DNA of 64,000 nt from Flagellimonas abyssi (GTDB taxonomy: Bacteria > Bacteroidota > Bacteroidia > Flavobacteriales > Flavobacteriaceae): positions 90,961 through 154,960 of the forward strand of contig NZ_JAHZSV010000014.1 of assembly GCF_019457905.1 (NCBI RefSeq). The letters run 5' to 3'. Positions 1 to 8,788 of the stretch are shown here, piece after piece. The notes under the pieces are model-generated. The model had not been told where the DNA came from. It did not search any database and saw nothing but the letters and a program-made list of their open reading frames with translations. Each line of letters begins with the position of its first letter. Within the stretch, counting starts at the first letter, position 1. Both the position numbers and the translations under genes were made by a program.

Positions 1-366
1 GTACTCCTTCAATATTTCCTCCAACTTTTTCAAGGTGGCGTATGTTTCTGACTTAATATCGATAAGTAATTGAAGTTCCCTAAGTTTTCCGGATGTTTCC
101 AGATCACTGAGTTGATCCAAGTATAGTTTGTCCAAAGTATATCCTTCCACAATTTCCTCTTCCGCATGGGTAACATAAAGCTCATTGTTCCTCAAAAAAA
201 TATCAGCTTCGATAGATGATGCTCCGCTACTGTATGCAAACCAGAATGGCAATTCTTGTGCGTAGTCGTTATGCGAGTGGATTTTGTAACTGTTCTGGGC
301 AAAAACTTTTCCGGAAATGAACAGCATTAATCCGGCAATAACCAACAAACAGGCTCTTTTTCTCAT
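1..366 (-). CDS. PLC-like/GDPD-like secreted phosphodiesterase, N-terminal part
   Basis: Partial gene: 122 residues read from an ATG at 366 and the frame leaves the window at base 1. Residues 1-23 are a Sec signal peptide ending in VFAQ. After it comes HSHNDY, then SIEADIFL and LYVTH. The order His-Asn-Asp, Glu-x-Asp, His matches the metal and catalytic residues of the PLC-like phosphodiesterase superfamily (glycerophosphodiester phosphodiesterase and its HNDY relatives), which split phosphodiesters outside the cytoplasm. Its start overlaps the stop of the alkaline phosphatase gene (ATGA), so the two are translationally coupled. A phosphodiesterase followed by a phosphomonoesterase would free phosphate from diesters. 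Family placement is good; the substrate is unknown. Confidence 0.75.
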   Translation of the reverse strand, partial: MRKRACLLVIAGLMLFISGKVFAQNSYKIHSHNDYAQELPFWFAYSSGASSIEADIFLRNNELYVTHAEEEIVEGYTLDKLYLDQLSDLETSGKLRELQLLIDIKSETYATLKKLEEILKEY

Positions 367-1490
367 TTTGCTCGATTTAAGGTTTTTAACATTTTATGGT
401 AAATCTCGTTGTTCTCGTAAATTCCCTGAAAGTTTTCCGCTCCTTGGCCATTGGCAAAAACCGGAATTAACTCCCCACTGTGCTGATCGGTATTGAAATA
501 TATCGATACTTTTTCGGGAACCTCCTTTTTTTCTCCCGTACTTTCATCCATCTGGTAGTGTTTGCCTATGCTCACTCCGCCTGTTTCATGATCTGCGGTG
601 ACCACCAACAGCGTATTGGGATTTGCTTTCACATAATCCAATACAACACCGAGGGTCTTATCAAAATCCAACACTTCGGTTATCATCATTTCTGCATTCT
701 TGGCGTGGCCGCCCCAGTCTATGTATGATCCTTCCACCATCATAAAAAATGGTGTTTCTTTCTGGTTGAAATAATCTAAGGCCATTTTGGTGGCTTCGGA
801 CAAATAATCGCCCCTGCCTTCAATTTTTGATGGTATTCCATCATCCGCCAATACATAGGCATTTCTTTTACCTGTTTCAGGTTTTGAAAGCTCCAAGGTA
901 TCCAAATGATAGTTCTTGGATAGTAATTCGGCGAAAAGATCTTTGCCATCTTCTCTTTGGTTGAAAAACTTTTTACCTCCACCTGCAAAAAAATCGACTT
1001 CGGCATCTATCAACTGAGCTGCAATTTCCTCGTGCATATCACGGTCTGTGACGTGTGCATAAAAACTGGCAGGTGTTGCATGCGTTATGGTGGTGAGACT
1101 TATTAACCCGGTTTGATATCCTTGCTCCTGGAGTTGCTCCAAAATAGTTTCCCTTGGAAAGGAATCCGAAGACACTCCTATGGCTCTTTTATAGGTTTTC
1201 TCTCCAGTGGAGAAGGCCGTGGCCCCTGCGGCCGAATCGGTAATGGTGTAATCCGTTGCGGACGTTTGGTGAAACCCAATTTGTTTGAACCGTGAAAAAT
1301 TCGGCAAGCTGTCGCCAAAATAATAAGCGGATGAGACTTGTGGCACACCCATTCCGTCACCAATCATAAAAATGATGCTCAAGGGTTCTTTGGAAACTAC
1401 TTCTTTCTGTTCTTGTTCTTTTTTAGTACTACAGCCCACCGGGCCTAAAACAGCCATTGCCGCAATAACCATTCGATATAAAATCTTCAT
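363..1490 (-). CDS. alkaline phosphatase family lipoprotein
   Basis: 375-residue phosphomonoesterase of the classical alkaline phosphatase family (PF00245), predicted in the periplasm or on the cell surface. The ATG at 1490 is chosen because it begins a signal peptide with a candidate lipidation Cys at residue 20 (PVGC, an imperfect lipobox); the frame stays open 17 codons further upstream. Visible active-site elements are MIGDGMG (metal-binding Asp), TDSAAGATA (nucleophilic Ser), THATPASF, VEGSYIDWGGHA, VVTADHETGG and DQHSGELIP, which complete the two-zinc and magnesium ligand set. The gene lies downstream of susD and is coupled by ATGA to the phosphodiesterase gene. It therefore probably hydrolyses material handled by the SusCD pair. 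An intact enzyme is expected. Confidence 0.9.
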   Translation of the reverse strand: MKILYRMVIAAMAVLGPVGCSTKKEQEQKEVVSKEPLSIIFMIGDGMGVPQVSSAYYFGDSLPNFSRFKQIGFHQTSATDYTITDSAAGATAFSTGEKTYKRAIGVSSDSFPRETILEQLQEQGYQTGLISLTTITHATPASFYAHVTDRDMHEEIAAQLIDAEVDFFAGGGKKFFNQREDGKDLFAELLSKNYHLDTLELSKPETGKRNAYVLADDGIPSKIEGRGDYLSEATKMALDYFNQKETPFFMMVEGSYIDWGGHAKNAEMMITEVLDFDKTLGVVLDYVKANPNTLLVVTADHETGGVSIGKHYQMDESTGEKKEVPEKVSIYFNTDQHSGELIPVFANGQGAENFQGIYENNEIYHKMLKTLNRAK

Positions 1491-1572
1491 GCTCTTTTCT
1501 TTGTTGTTTATAAAAATGTAAGCGACAAGTGGAAAAACCAACTTGCCGCTCAGCTAAAAAATACACCTGATT

Positions 1573-3318
1573 TTAATAACCTTCGTTCTGCTCCAAATAT
1601 CCTGCAACATTGGATGCTCCATCTATTGCATCTTGTGGAATCGGGAACAATCTGTGAAATACGTTGTCGTCCGTTTTTTCTGTCCAAGTGTCCTCGTAGT
1701 GACCAAATCGAATCTGGTCTCCTCTTCTGAAACCTTCCCAGTAGAGTTCAAATCCCCTTTCGCGGAACAAAATTTCCAAATCAATTGCTGGTAATGCTGC
1801 CGGAGTTTGAGCCGGACGTGCTGTCCTTGAAGTTCTTACGGTATTCACATCGGCAAGGGCACCTGCATTGTCGCCCAATCTCAGTTTTGCTTCTGCACGC
1901 ATCAAATAAATTTCCGCCAAACGCATCAATACCAAATCAACACTGCTATAGTTGTTTCCGTTCGGTGATGTGCGACTAAACTGATATTTGGAAACACGGT
2001 AACCATTTTTGTGCAATCTGCCCTCGTTGGTAAAATCCACCTGCAAATTATGGTTCACATAGTCCACATCCCTGTCAGGGCCATTTCCTTTTCTTTGAAT
2101 CACTGGATAAATACGGTAACCTTCATCACAAGTATAAAAAGCACCGTTCTCGTCCTTACGAGGTCCCCAAATTACTCCTCGGATGATACCTCTATTGATT
2201 TCAAAATCGTCAGCGGAAACACAGTAATAGTGGTCTTCATCATTCTCGGGAGAAACTCCTGTCAAATCCTGAAGCTCTGCTGGAATCATTTGATTTTCCT
2301 GATAGAATCTTGCATCTGCCTCTGCCGGATCTACATTCCCATAAGCATCTACCCAAGTTTGATAAAAATCGGATGTAATTGCCGGACCATCGGTTCCATC
2401 AGCACTTGGATGCTCTGGTCGAGGATACCACGAACCTGCCAATGACCAATAGGCCCACCGACTATGTTCGTTGTTCATTACGCCACGCTGGTCCAGTGCA
2501 AAAATCAACTCTGGATTGTCGTGGTTCTCATCGTTGAAGAGTTCAAAATACTCTGGGGACAATGAAAACATTCCCGAATCGATAATATTATCGGTATACT
2601 CGATCACATTGTTCATATCCTCGGCAGTAAAATCTGGAGTTCCATATGGGTCGCGATACACTGCAGCGTTCAAGCTCAATCGTGCCAAAAAGCCCCACAC
2701 GGCAGCTTGGGAAATCCTTCCTGGCCCTCTACTCGTATTGATGACATCCACAACGGACAGTAATTCACTTTCGATATAATCGATGGCTTCTTGCCCTCTT
2801 AAAATCTCCGATAGTTCACCTGAAATTTCTTTCCTAAAGGCCAGTCCCCAACTATCCAAGGTCAGCATGTTCAAATAGGCCCTCAATGCGATCATTTCGT
2901 ACAGAGCTCCCTCTGCCTGTGTATCTCCGGCCTCGGCAAGAGGTTGCAACACTTCTATTGCCGTAATGGTTCTGGAAATATTTCGGGTCACTTCGTTCCA
3001 CGAGCTGCCAACAAGGTCGTTGCTGGGTGCGATATCGTGTGAATGGGCGTCCAAAAACTTTCCGTTGTCATACCAATCCGTTCCGCCACGGTACGGCAAT
3101 ATGGCCTCATCTGCGGGAATCAGTTGCAACCCATAGTAGTTGGTATGCCTCCAAGTCCAAGCTATTTGCCCATAGGCAGGTGCAATGGCCCCGCTGATTG
3201 CTTCGGCCTGACCGCTACCCTCAAGGGATTCATCAATAACTTCTTCTTCAAGATCTGTACAGCTTATGTTGGTCAGCAAGCCAATTCCAAATAATGCTAT
3301 TATTATTTTATTCTTCAT
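1573..3318 (-). CDS. SusD/RagB family nutrient-binding outer membrane lipoprotein
   Basis: 581 residues. The signal peptide ends in a lipobox with Cys20 (NISC), so the protein should be lipid-anchored at the outer membrane. The body looks like SusD: alpha-helical TPR-type segments, then a conserved C-terminal part with the RLAEIYLMRAEA motif near residue 465, an FRERGFELYWEGFRRGD stretch, and an end with FPIPQDAID. SusD proteins form the lid over their SusC channel and help bind substrate. This gene starts 20 bases after the susC stop, as in nearly all SusCD pairs. The substrate cannot be read from the sequence; the phosphatase and phosphodiesterase downstream suggest a phosphate ester rather than a glycan. 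Confidence 0.93.
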   Translation of the reverse strand: MKNKIIIALFGIGLLTNISCTDLEEEVIDESLEGSGQAEAISGAIAPAYGQIAWTWRHTNYYGLQLIPADEAILPYRGGTDWYDNGKFLDAHSHDIAPSNDLVGSSWNEVTRNISRTITAIEVLQPLAEAGDTQAEGALYEMIALRAYLNMLTLDSWGLAFRKEISGELSEILRGQEAIDYIESELLSVVDVINTSRGPGRISQAAVWGFLARLSLNAAVYRDPYGTPDFTAEDMNNVIEYTDNIIDSGMFSLSPEYFELFNDENHDNPELIFALDQRGVMNNEHSRWAYWSLAGSWYPRPEHPSADGTDGPAITSDFYQTWVDAYGNVDPAEADARFYQENQMIPAELQDLTGVSPENDEDHYYCVSADDFEINRGIIRGVIWGPRKDENGAFYTCDEGYRIYPVIQRKGNGPDRDVDYVNHNLQVDFTNEGRLHKNGYRVSKYQFSRTSPNGNNYSSVDLVLMRLAEIYLMRAEAKLRLGDNAGALADVNTVRTSRTARPAQTPAALPAIDLEILFRERGFELYWEGFRRGDQIRFGHYEDTWTEKTDDNVFHRLFPIPQDAIDGASNVAGYLEQNEGY

Positions 3319-3337
3319 TTTTGAAGTGTTTTTTTGA

Positions 3338-6300
3338 TTAGAATGATACGTTTAAGCCAAAAACAAGGGTTCTTGTTTTGGGATAGTTGAAGTAATCAAT
3401 ACCAAAGGTCTGTATCCCGTCTATGGTCAAGTTGGAATTGATCTCTGGGTCAAATCCACTATAATCGGTGATTACGAACAGGTTTTGTCCAGTAATCGAC
3501 AAGCGAATGGCATTCACCAATCCATCCAGCCCTATCAACGCCGGGTTTAGGTTGTATCCCAATGTGGCATTGTTCAACCTCAAGAAATCACCGTCCTCCA
3601 AGTATCTTGTGGATACGGCATTGGAGTTGGTAATATCCTCCTCTGGAAACTGTGTGGCAATGGATGTGGTGTTAAAGTTGGAAGTCAGCAGTCCTTTGCT
3701 GAACAAGGACATTGCCGTATGGTTGTACACCTTGTTCCCGGACACTCCATTAAAATTCAACCCTAGGTCAAAATTCTTATAGTTGAAGTTTAGGTAAAAG
3801 GCATAGATCAAATCTGGCAATGCACTACCGACCACTTGCCTGTCATCTGATAAAATACTAAGTCCATCATCTCCGATTCCCAAGAATTCCTGCATGTAGA
3901 AGGCACCGATAGGCTCCCCATTGATGTTTCCGTTAATGGTCGCATCTGTTTGTCCTGCCCCTTGTGCCGCTCCCGTGGTCAACACTTCATAAGGCGAATT
4001 GGAGACCTCGTTCTTGGTATAGGCCAGGTTACCACCGATGTTATAGGAAAAATCTTTGCTATAGTCGCTATGGTAATCCAAAGAGAACTCTACACCACTA
4101 TTCTTGATTTCCATATCCGGAATATTGGTCCAATATTTATCGGTAGGTTGAACAGGGTCCGCTGGGCTCACTTCCAACAAAATGTTTTCGGATACTTTGT
4201 TAAAGTAATCCAAGGTACCGGACAAACGGTTGTTGAACAGGCCAAAATCAAGACCAAAATCCAATTGTTCCGACACTTCCCACTGAATATCTGGATTTGC
4301 CAAACGCGTAAATATGGTGCCGTAAGGATAGTCTGCCAAAGTGCTTTCATCACCATTTATTGGATAGGAGTCATTATTGTCCCTGCTATCGGTAAAACTT
4401 CTTTTGGTAATTTTTGAAGGTATCTCTTGGTTTCCTGTTCTACCCCAACTCGCTCTTAACTTCAAGTTGTTGATGGTTGAATTGGAGCTCAAGAATTCCT
4501 CGTTCATAATGTTCCAACCGGCAGCTACAGAAGGGAAATACCCATATTTATTGTTGCCTCCAAATTTGGATGACCCGTCCGCTCTCATTGTGGCTGTTAA
4601 CATGTACCTATTGTCAAACACATAATTGGCCCTTCCAAAAAAGGATTGCAGCTCGTTCTCGGTTGCATAGGTGTTCATATAGGTGGGCATATCCTCGGAG
4701 CTGATCTGATCTTGATATTTTGGATCAATCCCGTTATCAGAGAAATCCTCCATTTCAAAACTTTTCTGGTGCACAAAGGTTTCTTGATAGGTGTGTCCGA
4801 CCAAGAAGGTAAAGTTGTGCCTGTCAGTCATCAAATTGTAAGTCAAAGTGTTTTCAATAAGACTGTTCTTATTGGTCGTATAGATGCTGTTCAGTTCGCC
4901 CCTGACAAAATCTTCCAACAGCGAGTATGGTTTTAGCTGTATGTCCCTAGCGGTAGAAGAGTAGTCCACACCCAAGTTCAATTTATAGGTAAGGCCTTTC
5001 ACAATTTCTACCGATGGTGCCAAATTGGCCAGAATACGGTGGTTCACGGCATCATCACTATAGATTCGCTCTCGTGTCAACGGGTTTAGCATGTTGTCCA
5101 ACAAAGCTGGCTCACCATCAATATACAATGGCAAAGTAGGGTTCAACTGAAGCATATCCCTTACTATGGCATCAGAATCGGCACGAAGGTTCTCCGTTCT
5201 GGTAGCGGTCATATTGAACTCGATTTTTAATCGATCATTGAATGCTCTTTGAGTTAAGTTCAATCGACCTGAATAACGCTTTAGGTCGTTGCCCCTAAGA
5301 ATTCCTTCTTGGTCGTTAACTCCCAAAGAAGCTCGGTATGAGAATTGCTCGGATGCTCCGCTCATGGCCAAGTTGACATTTTTGGTGAAACCGGTTCTGC
5401 TAAGGGCATCTTGCCAATTGGTATCGGCCCCGCCATCATCCAAAGTTCCTCCAGCCGCAACAACTTCTTGTCTAAATTGATTTGCAGAAAAGACATCCAC
5501 TTGATTGGCCAAGGTTGAGAAACCTGTGGAAACATTAAGGTCCATTTGGGTTCTTCCTGCTTTGCCTCTTTTTGTGGTGATAACGATTACCCCGTTGGCG
5601 GCCCTTGCCCCATAAATGGCGGCAGCAGAGGCATCCTTTAGCACATCTATGCTTTTAATATCCTGTGGATTGATGAAGTTCAATGGGTTGGTCGGCACAC
5701 CTGTGCTGGTATTGTCCAGGGCAAATCCGTCAATTACATATAAGGGTGTTGTCCCGGAACGAAGACTACCAACACCCCGAATGATTACATCTTGTTGTGC
5801 ACCGGGCTCACCACTTACATTGGAAATATTTACACCGGCAACCTTACCTTGTAAAAGCTGACCTGGGTTCATTACTATTCCTTTGTTAAAATCCTCGCTA
5901 TCCACGGAAGAGATTGAACCGGTCACATCTGTCTTTCTTTGAGTACCGTAACCAACCACAACAACATCTTCCAACATGGTCGCATCTTGCTCCAGTTGTA
6001 TGTTAACAGTGCTCTGACCGTTTACCGCAACTTCTTGTGACTTGTATCCCAAATAGGAAACCTGAAGCACGGCATCATCCTCTACATCAATGGTGTAGTT
6101 TCCATCAAAATCGGTAATGGTACCGTTGCCCTTGCCTTTTTCCATTACGGATGCACCTGCCAAGGGAACTCCGTTTTCATCGGTTACCTGCCCGGTAACT
6201 GTCAGAAAAGCCACTTCAACCACTCGTTTAGGTACCTTGGGCTTTACATCTATGGAAATAGTATTGTTTATTCTTCTAAAAGTAAGGTTGGCGTCTTTGG

Positions 6301-6592
6301 CCATCAATTCCAAAACAGATTTCAATGAAACGTTTTGGTACGAAATGTTATAGGTATTCTGCAACCTATCCACTTTGCGGTCATAAACAAATTTGAAATC
6401 GGTTTGATCTTCAATTTGTCTCAGCACATCTACTACGGTGGCGTCGTCCACAGACAGATCCACCTTAAAACTTTCCAAGTTCTGACCTCTGGCATCGGCA
6501 GCAAGCACCGGATTAAGCAGGGACAAAACAATCAGAAAGCAAAATGTATGGAATGTCAACTTGATTAATTGTTTAATAGTTAGTGAATTCAT
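3338..6592 (-). CDS. SusC/RagA TonB-linked outer membrane transporter with STN signalling domain
   Basis: 1084 residues. Order of parts: signal peptide (about 1-32), an STN domain (about 45-115), a carboxypeptidase-regulatory-like beta-sandwich (about 130-215, with GTITDFDGNYTI), a TonB plug opening with VVVVGYGTQRKTDVTGS, and a 22-strand-type barrel ending in an aromatic residue (NVSF). SusC proteins import large or complex molecules with energy from TonB. The STN domain is the part that contacts a FecR-type anti-sigma factor, and such a gene lies immediately upstream. The transporter is therefore expected to be both uptake channel and sensor of a trans-envelope signalling chain controlling its own operon. 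No truncation is seen. Confidence 0.95.
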   Translation of the reverse strand: MNSLTIKQLIKLTFHTFCFLIVLSLLNPVLAADARGQNLESFKVDLSVDDATVVDVLRQIEDQTDFKFVYDRKVDRLQNTYNISYQNVSLKSVLELMAKDANLTFRRINNTISIDVKPKVPKRVVEVAFLTVTGQVTDENGVPLAGASVMEKGKGNGTITDFDGNYTIDVEDDAVLQVSYLGYKSQEVAVNGQSTVNIQLEQDATMLEDVVVVGYGTQRKTDVTGSISSVDSEDFNKGIVMNPGQLLQGKVAGVNISNVSGEPGAQQDVIIRGVGSLRSGTTPLYVIDGFALDNTSTGVPTNPLNFINPQDIKSIDVLKDASAAAIYGARAANGVIVITTKRGKAGRTQMDLNVSTGFSTLANQVDVFSANQFRQEVVAAGGTLDDGGADTNWQDALSRTGFTKNVNLAMSGASEQFSYRASLGVNDQEGILRGNDLKRYSGRLNLTQRAFNDRLKIEFNMTATRTENLRADSDAIVRDMLQLNPTLPLYIDGEPALLDNMLNPLTRERIYSDDAVNHRILANLAPSVEIVKGLTYKLNLGVDYSSTARDIQLKPYSLLEDFVRGELNSIYTTNKNSLIENTLTYNLMTDRHNFTFLVGHTYQETFVHQKSFEMEDFSDNGIDPKYQDQISSEDMPTYMNTYATENELQSFFGRANYVFDNRYMLTATMRADGSSKFGGNNKYGYFPSVAAGWNIMNEEFLSSNSTINNLKLRASWGRTGNQEIPSKITKRSFTDSRDNNDSYPINGDESTLADYPYGTIFTRLANPDIQWEVSEQLDFGLDFGLFNNRLSGTLDYFNKVSENILLEVSPADPVQPTDKYWTNIPDMEIKNSGVEFSLDYHSDYSKDFSYNIGGNLAYTKNEVSNSPYEVLTTGAAQGAGQTDATINGNINGEPIGAFYMQEFLGIGDDGLSILSDDRQVVGSALPDLIYAFYLNFNYKNFDLGLNFNGVSGNKVYNHTAMSLFSKGLLTSNFNTTSIATQFPEEDITNSNAVSTRYLEDGDFLRLNNATLGYNLNPALIGLDGLVNAIRLSITGQNLFVITDYSGFDPEINSNLTIDGIQTFGIDYFNYPKTRTLVFGLNVSF

Positions 6593-6644
6593 AATTTCAC
6601 ATAATGTTTAAATGGTTATGATTATTTGTAATTATTGAACTATC

Positions 6645-6683
6645 GACAGCCTATTTCCGCTCGCCAAAGTGTAATGGGCTGTC
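6645..6683. other. 7-bp inverted repeat in the susC leader
   Basis: GACAGCC (6645-6651) and GGCTGTC (6677-6683) are perfect inverted copies with 25 bases between them, about 50 bases upstream of the susC start. On the plus strand a T-rich run follows (6684-6691), giving the shape of a weak terminator, but no plus-strand gene precedes it. On the minus strand it would be a hairpin in the susC mRNA leader. Function unknown. Confidence 0.3.
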
Positions 6684-6742
6684 TCTTTTTTAATGAGTTT
6701 GTTTTTATGTCATAGTTTATTGATGTTTGATTTTAGTTGGTT

Positions 6743-7699
6743 TCAGTCTGTACATTTTCCCTTTAATTGAATTTTTTTGCTGTTCAGGAACTCATAGCTT
6801 ATTCCCTTTTTCGCATAAACTATACTTTCTAGGACGGCACTCAACCTTTCGTTGTTATAGGATGCCGTTAGATGACAATCCCCTATGTTTTCATTATCCA
6901 CCTCAAAGGTCACTCCATACCATCGTTCCAAAGTTTCGAGTACTTCGGAAAGTTCGGCATCTTCAAAATAAATGATACCATCTTTCCAATGTAGTAATGC
7001 AGCGATATCTATTTTCTTCTTTGAAATGGATTTTGATTGTTTATCGAACACACCTTGTTCGTTTGGCATTAAGAAGATTTCCTTTTCCCTAGAAGCCACC
7101 TTTACTTTTCCCGTGGCTACGGTTACGGCCACTTGATTGCTCTCTGAATAGGTATTTACATTGAAAGATGTTCCCAAAACAGTAGTCTCCACCTCCCCGG
7201 ATTTTATAATGAAGGGCTTATCCGGATTTTCTGCCACATCAAAAAAGGCTTCACCATCCAACTCCACTACCCGCTTATCGGCTTCGAATAGTTTAGGAAA
7301 CTTTATGGTACTGCCCGAGTTTAGGTACACTTCTGTGCCATCTGCTAACACCAAATTCAATTTTTGCCCCCAATCCGTGCTTTTAGTTATTTCCTCGTAA
7401 GGTTCCACTACCCCTTGTTCTGCAGTATTGGTGTAAATAAAATAAGTGAGTCCCATTAACAGGGTGAGTGATGCGGCAACTTGTGCCCATTGTAGCAAAG
7501 GATTCCTTCTCTTGGAATTATTTATGCTTTTGGCCAGCTTTTGACCGATGCTGTTTTTATGCTTGGAGTTTTTAAATATGTTTTGATGATTCTTTGAGAG
7601 CAGTTTATAATCAAACTTTTCCAACAGAGATTCTTCCTCTTTGGTAATGGTACCATTGAGGTATTTCTTCATCAAGACTTTGATCTCATTTTCAGTCAT
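6743..7699 (-). CDS. FecR family anti-sigma factor
   Basis: 318 residues. A cytoplasmic N-terminal helical segment (about 1-65) starts MTENEIKVLMKKYL. One membrane helix follows (about 70-88, AQVAASLTLLMGLTYFIY), then a periplasmic FecR domain (about 105-205, with LADGTEVYLNSGSTI and GEAFFDVAENPDKPF) and a C-terminal DUF4974-like domain (about 240-315, with LSEVLETLERWYGV). Such proteins hold the ECF sigma factor through the N-terminal part and read the STN domain of a SusC partner through the C-terminal part. Both partners flank this gene. The 121-base gap to the sigma gene and 150-base gap to susC suggest the operon may have more than one promoter. Confidence 0.93.
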   Translation of the reverse strand: MTENEIKVLMKKYLNGTITKEEESLLEKFDYKLLSKNHQNIFKNSKHKNSIGQKLAKSINNSKRRNPLLQWAQVAASLTLLMGLTYFIYTNTAEQGVVEPYEEITKSTDWGQKLNLVLADGTEVYLNSGSTIKFPKLFEADKRVVELDGEAFFDVAENPDKPFIIKSGEVETTVLGTSFNVNTYSESNQVAVTVATGKVKVASREKEIFLMPNEQGVFDKQSKSISKKKIDIAALLHWKDGIIYFEDAELSEVLETLERWYGVTFEVDNENIGDCHLTASYNNERLSAVLESIVYAKKGISYEFLNSKKIQLKGKCTD

Positions 7700-7820
7700 T
7701 GCGCATTCGTTTCATCTACAAGTACCGGAAATGCAAAGGGACGCACATTCAAAAAATGCGGTTTAATGATTACTTAAACTTAACGGGCAGCGCTTAACCT
7801 TTAGCTAAAAAAGAAGGTGC

Positions 7821-8381
7821 TTAAAAGAACATTGACTTAACAATGGAAAGGTCCTTACGAAGACGCCTAAGCGCAAAAGAAATCTGGTTTTCGACCGAGC
7901 GATGGGAGATATTGAGCTGGTTTGCAATCTCTTTATTACTGATATTGTGGATTCGGCTCAACCTGAAAACTTCCTGACACCGTTGCGGAAGATTGGCCAT
8001 ACTCCTATCGATACGTTTTGAAAGTTCGAGCACATCTTCTTCCTGTTCAATTTCGGAAACCACACAAATAGAATCGGCAACATCAATCTGTGTTTTGTTG
8101 AACTTTGTATCCCTTAATGAGTTATAACACTTATAGCGAATAGCTTTGAACAAATAAGACTTGATGTTTTCCACCTCAATATGTTCCCTTCGCTGCCAAT
8201 AATCTATCCAAATATCCTGAACAAGGTCCTTGGCAAGGGAATTATTCATGATCAAGGAAGCTGCATAGGTATACATAGGCTCCCACAACATGGAAAACAA
8301 CGAATTGAAGGCTTCCCTGTCCGAGTCTTGGACACGAAGGGCAAGTTCTTGCTGCGCTTCATTTGTATGGGGGTGTTTCAT
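7821..8381 (-). CDS. ECF sigma-70 factor of the Bacteroidetes FecR/SusC type
   Basis: 186 residues from the ATG at 8381; the frame can be read three codons further to a TTG, a less likely start. Region 2 spans about residues 20-90 (AFNSLFSMLWEPMYTYA, LVQDIWIDYWQRRE) and region 4 about 125-180, with a helix-turn-helix in ISNKEIANQLNISHRSVENQ. ECF factors of this family direct RNA polymerase to SusCD-type operons once FecR releases them. Gene order sigma-fecR-susC-susD makes this the regulator of the phosphatase locus. The target promoter cannot be recognised by eye because the recognition sequence of this subfamily is not known to me. Confidence 0.93.
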   Translation of the reverse strand: MKHPHTNEAQQELALRVQDSDREAFNSLFSMLWEPMYTYAASLIMNNSLAKDLVQDIWIDYWQRREHIEVENIKSYLFKAIRYKCYNSLRDTKFNKTQIDVADSICVVSEIEQEEDVLELSKRIDRSMANLPQRCQEVFRLSRIHNISNKEIANQLNISHRSVENQISFALRRLRKDLSIVKSMFF

Positions 8382-8519
8382 CAAAAGCAAATTTCATAAA
8401 AATATAAGTGAACAGATATTATGATTTTGTAAACTTTGTGCAAAGTCGAACCGGTCGTTACCCCAAAAATCAATCATCACAAAAAGCCATTAAATCCCGC
8501 TCCTTTTGTGCAAAAAAAT

Positions 8520-8527
8520 TATATTTG
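8520..8527 (+). promoter_or_regulatory. -7 box of the tRNA-Leu promoter
   Basis: TATATTTG matches the Bacteroidota sigma-A -7 consensus TAnnTTTG and lies 19 bases before the tRNA. A TTTTG lies only 11 bases upstream (8504-8508), which is too close for a standard -33 box, so only the -7 element is supported. Confidence 0.4.
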
Positions 8528-8546
8528 CACACTTAAAATTCCAAAG

Positions 8547-8630
8547 GCCCACGTGGTGGAATTGGTAGACACGCTACCTTGAGGGGGTAGTGTTCGTAAG
8601 GACGTGCTGGTTCGACTCCAGTCGTGGGCA
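8547..8630 (+). tRNA. tRNA-Leu (GAG)
   Basis: 84 bases fold as a class II tRNA. The acceptor arms GCCCACG and CGTGGGC pair perfectly, the anticodon stem CTACC/GGTAG holds the loop TTGAGGG with anticodon GAG, a long variable arm (about TGTTCGTAAGGACG) follows, and the T arm contains GGTTCGACTCC. CCA is not encoded. It reads CUC and CUU codons. A factor-independent terminator follows at once, so it is a single-gene transcript. Confidence 0.95.
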
Positions 8631-8634
8631 CAGT

Positions 8635-8664
8635 AAAAAACCGCAAGCAATTGCGGTTTTTTTG
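8635..8664 (+). terminator. terminator after tRNA-Leu
   Basis: CCGCAA (8641-8646) pairs with TTGCGG (8651-8656) across a GCAA tetraloop. A-residues precede the stem and a run of T follows, the form of an intrinsic terminator. Confidence 0.88.
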
Positions 8665-8788
8665 TTTTTAATCACCTTAATGGCACATGGAACAGGCTGC
8701 ACTTTTTTACTTTCTACTTTTTTACCTATTTTCCAGTTTATTCCTAAATAATTGAAATTGTATAAACCTTTCTTAAAGTAACGTTTGC

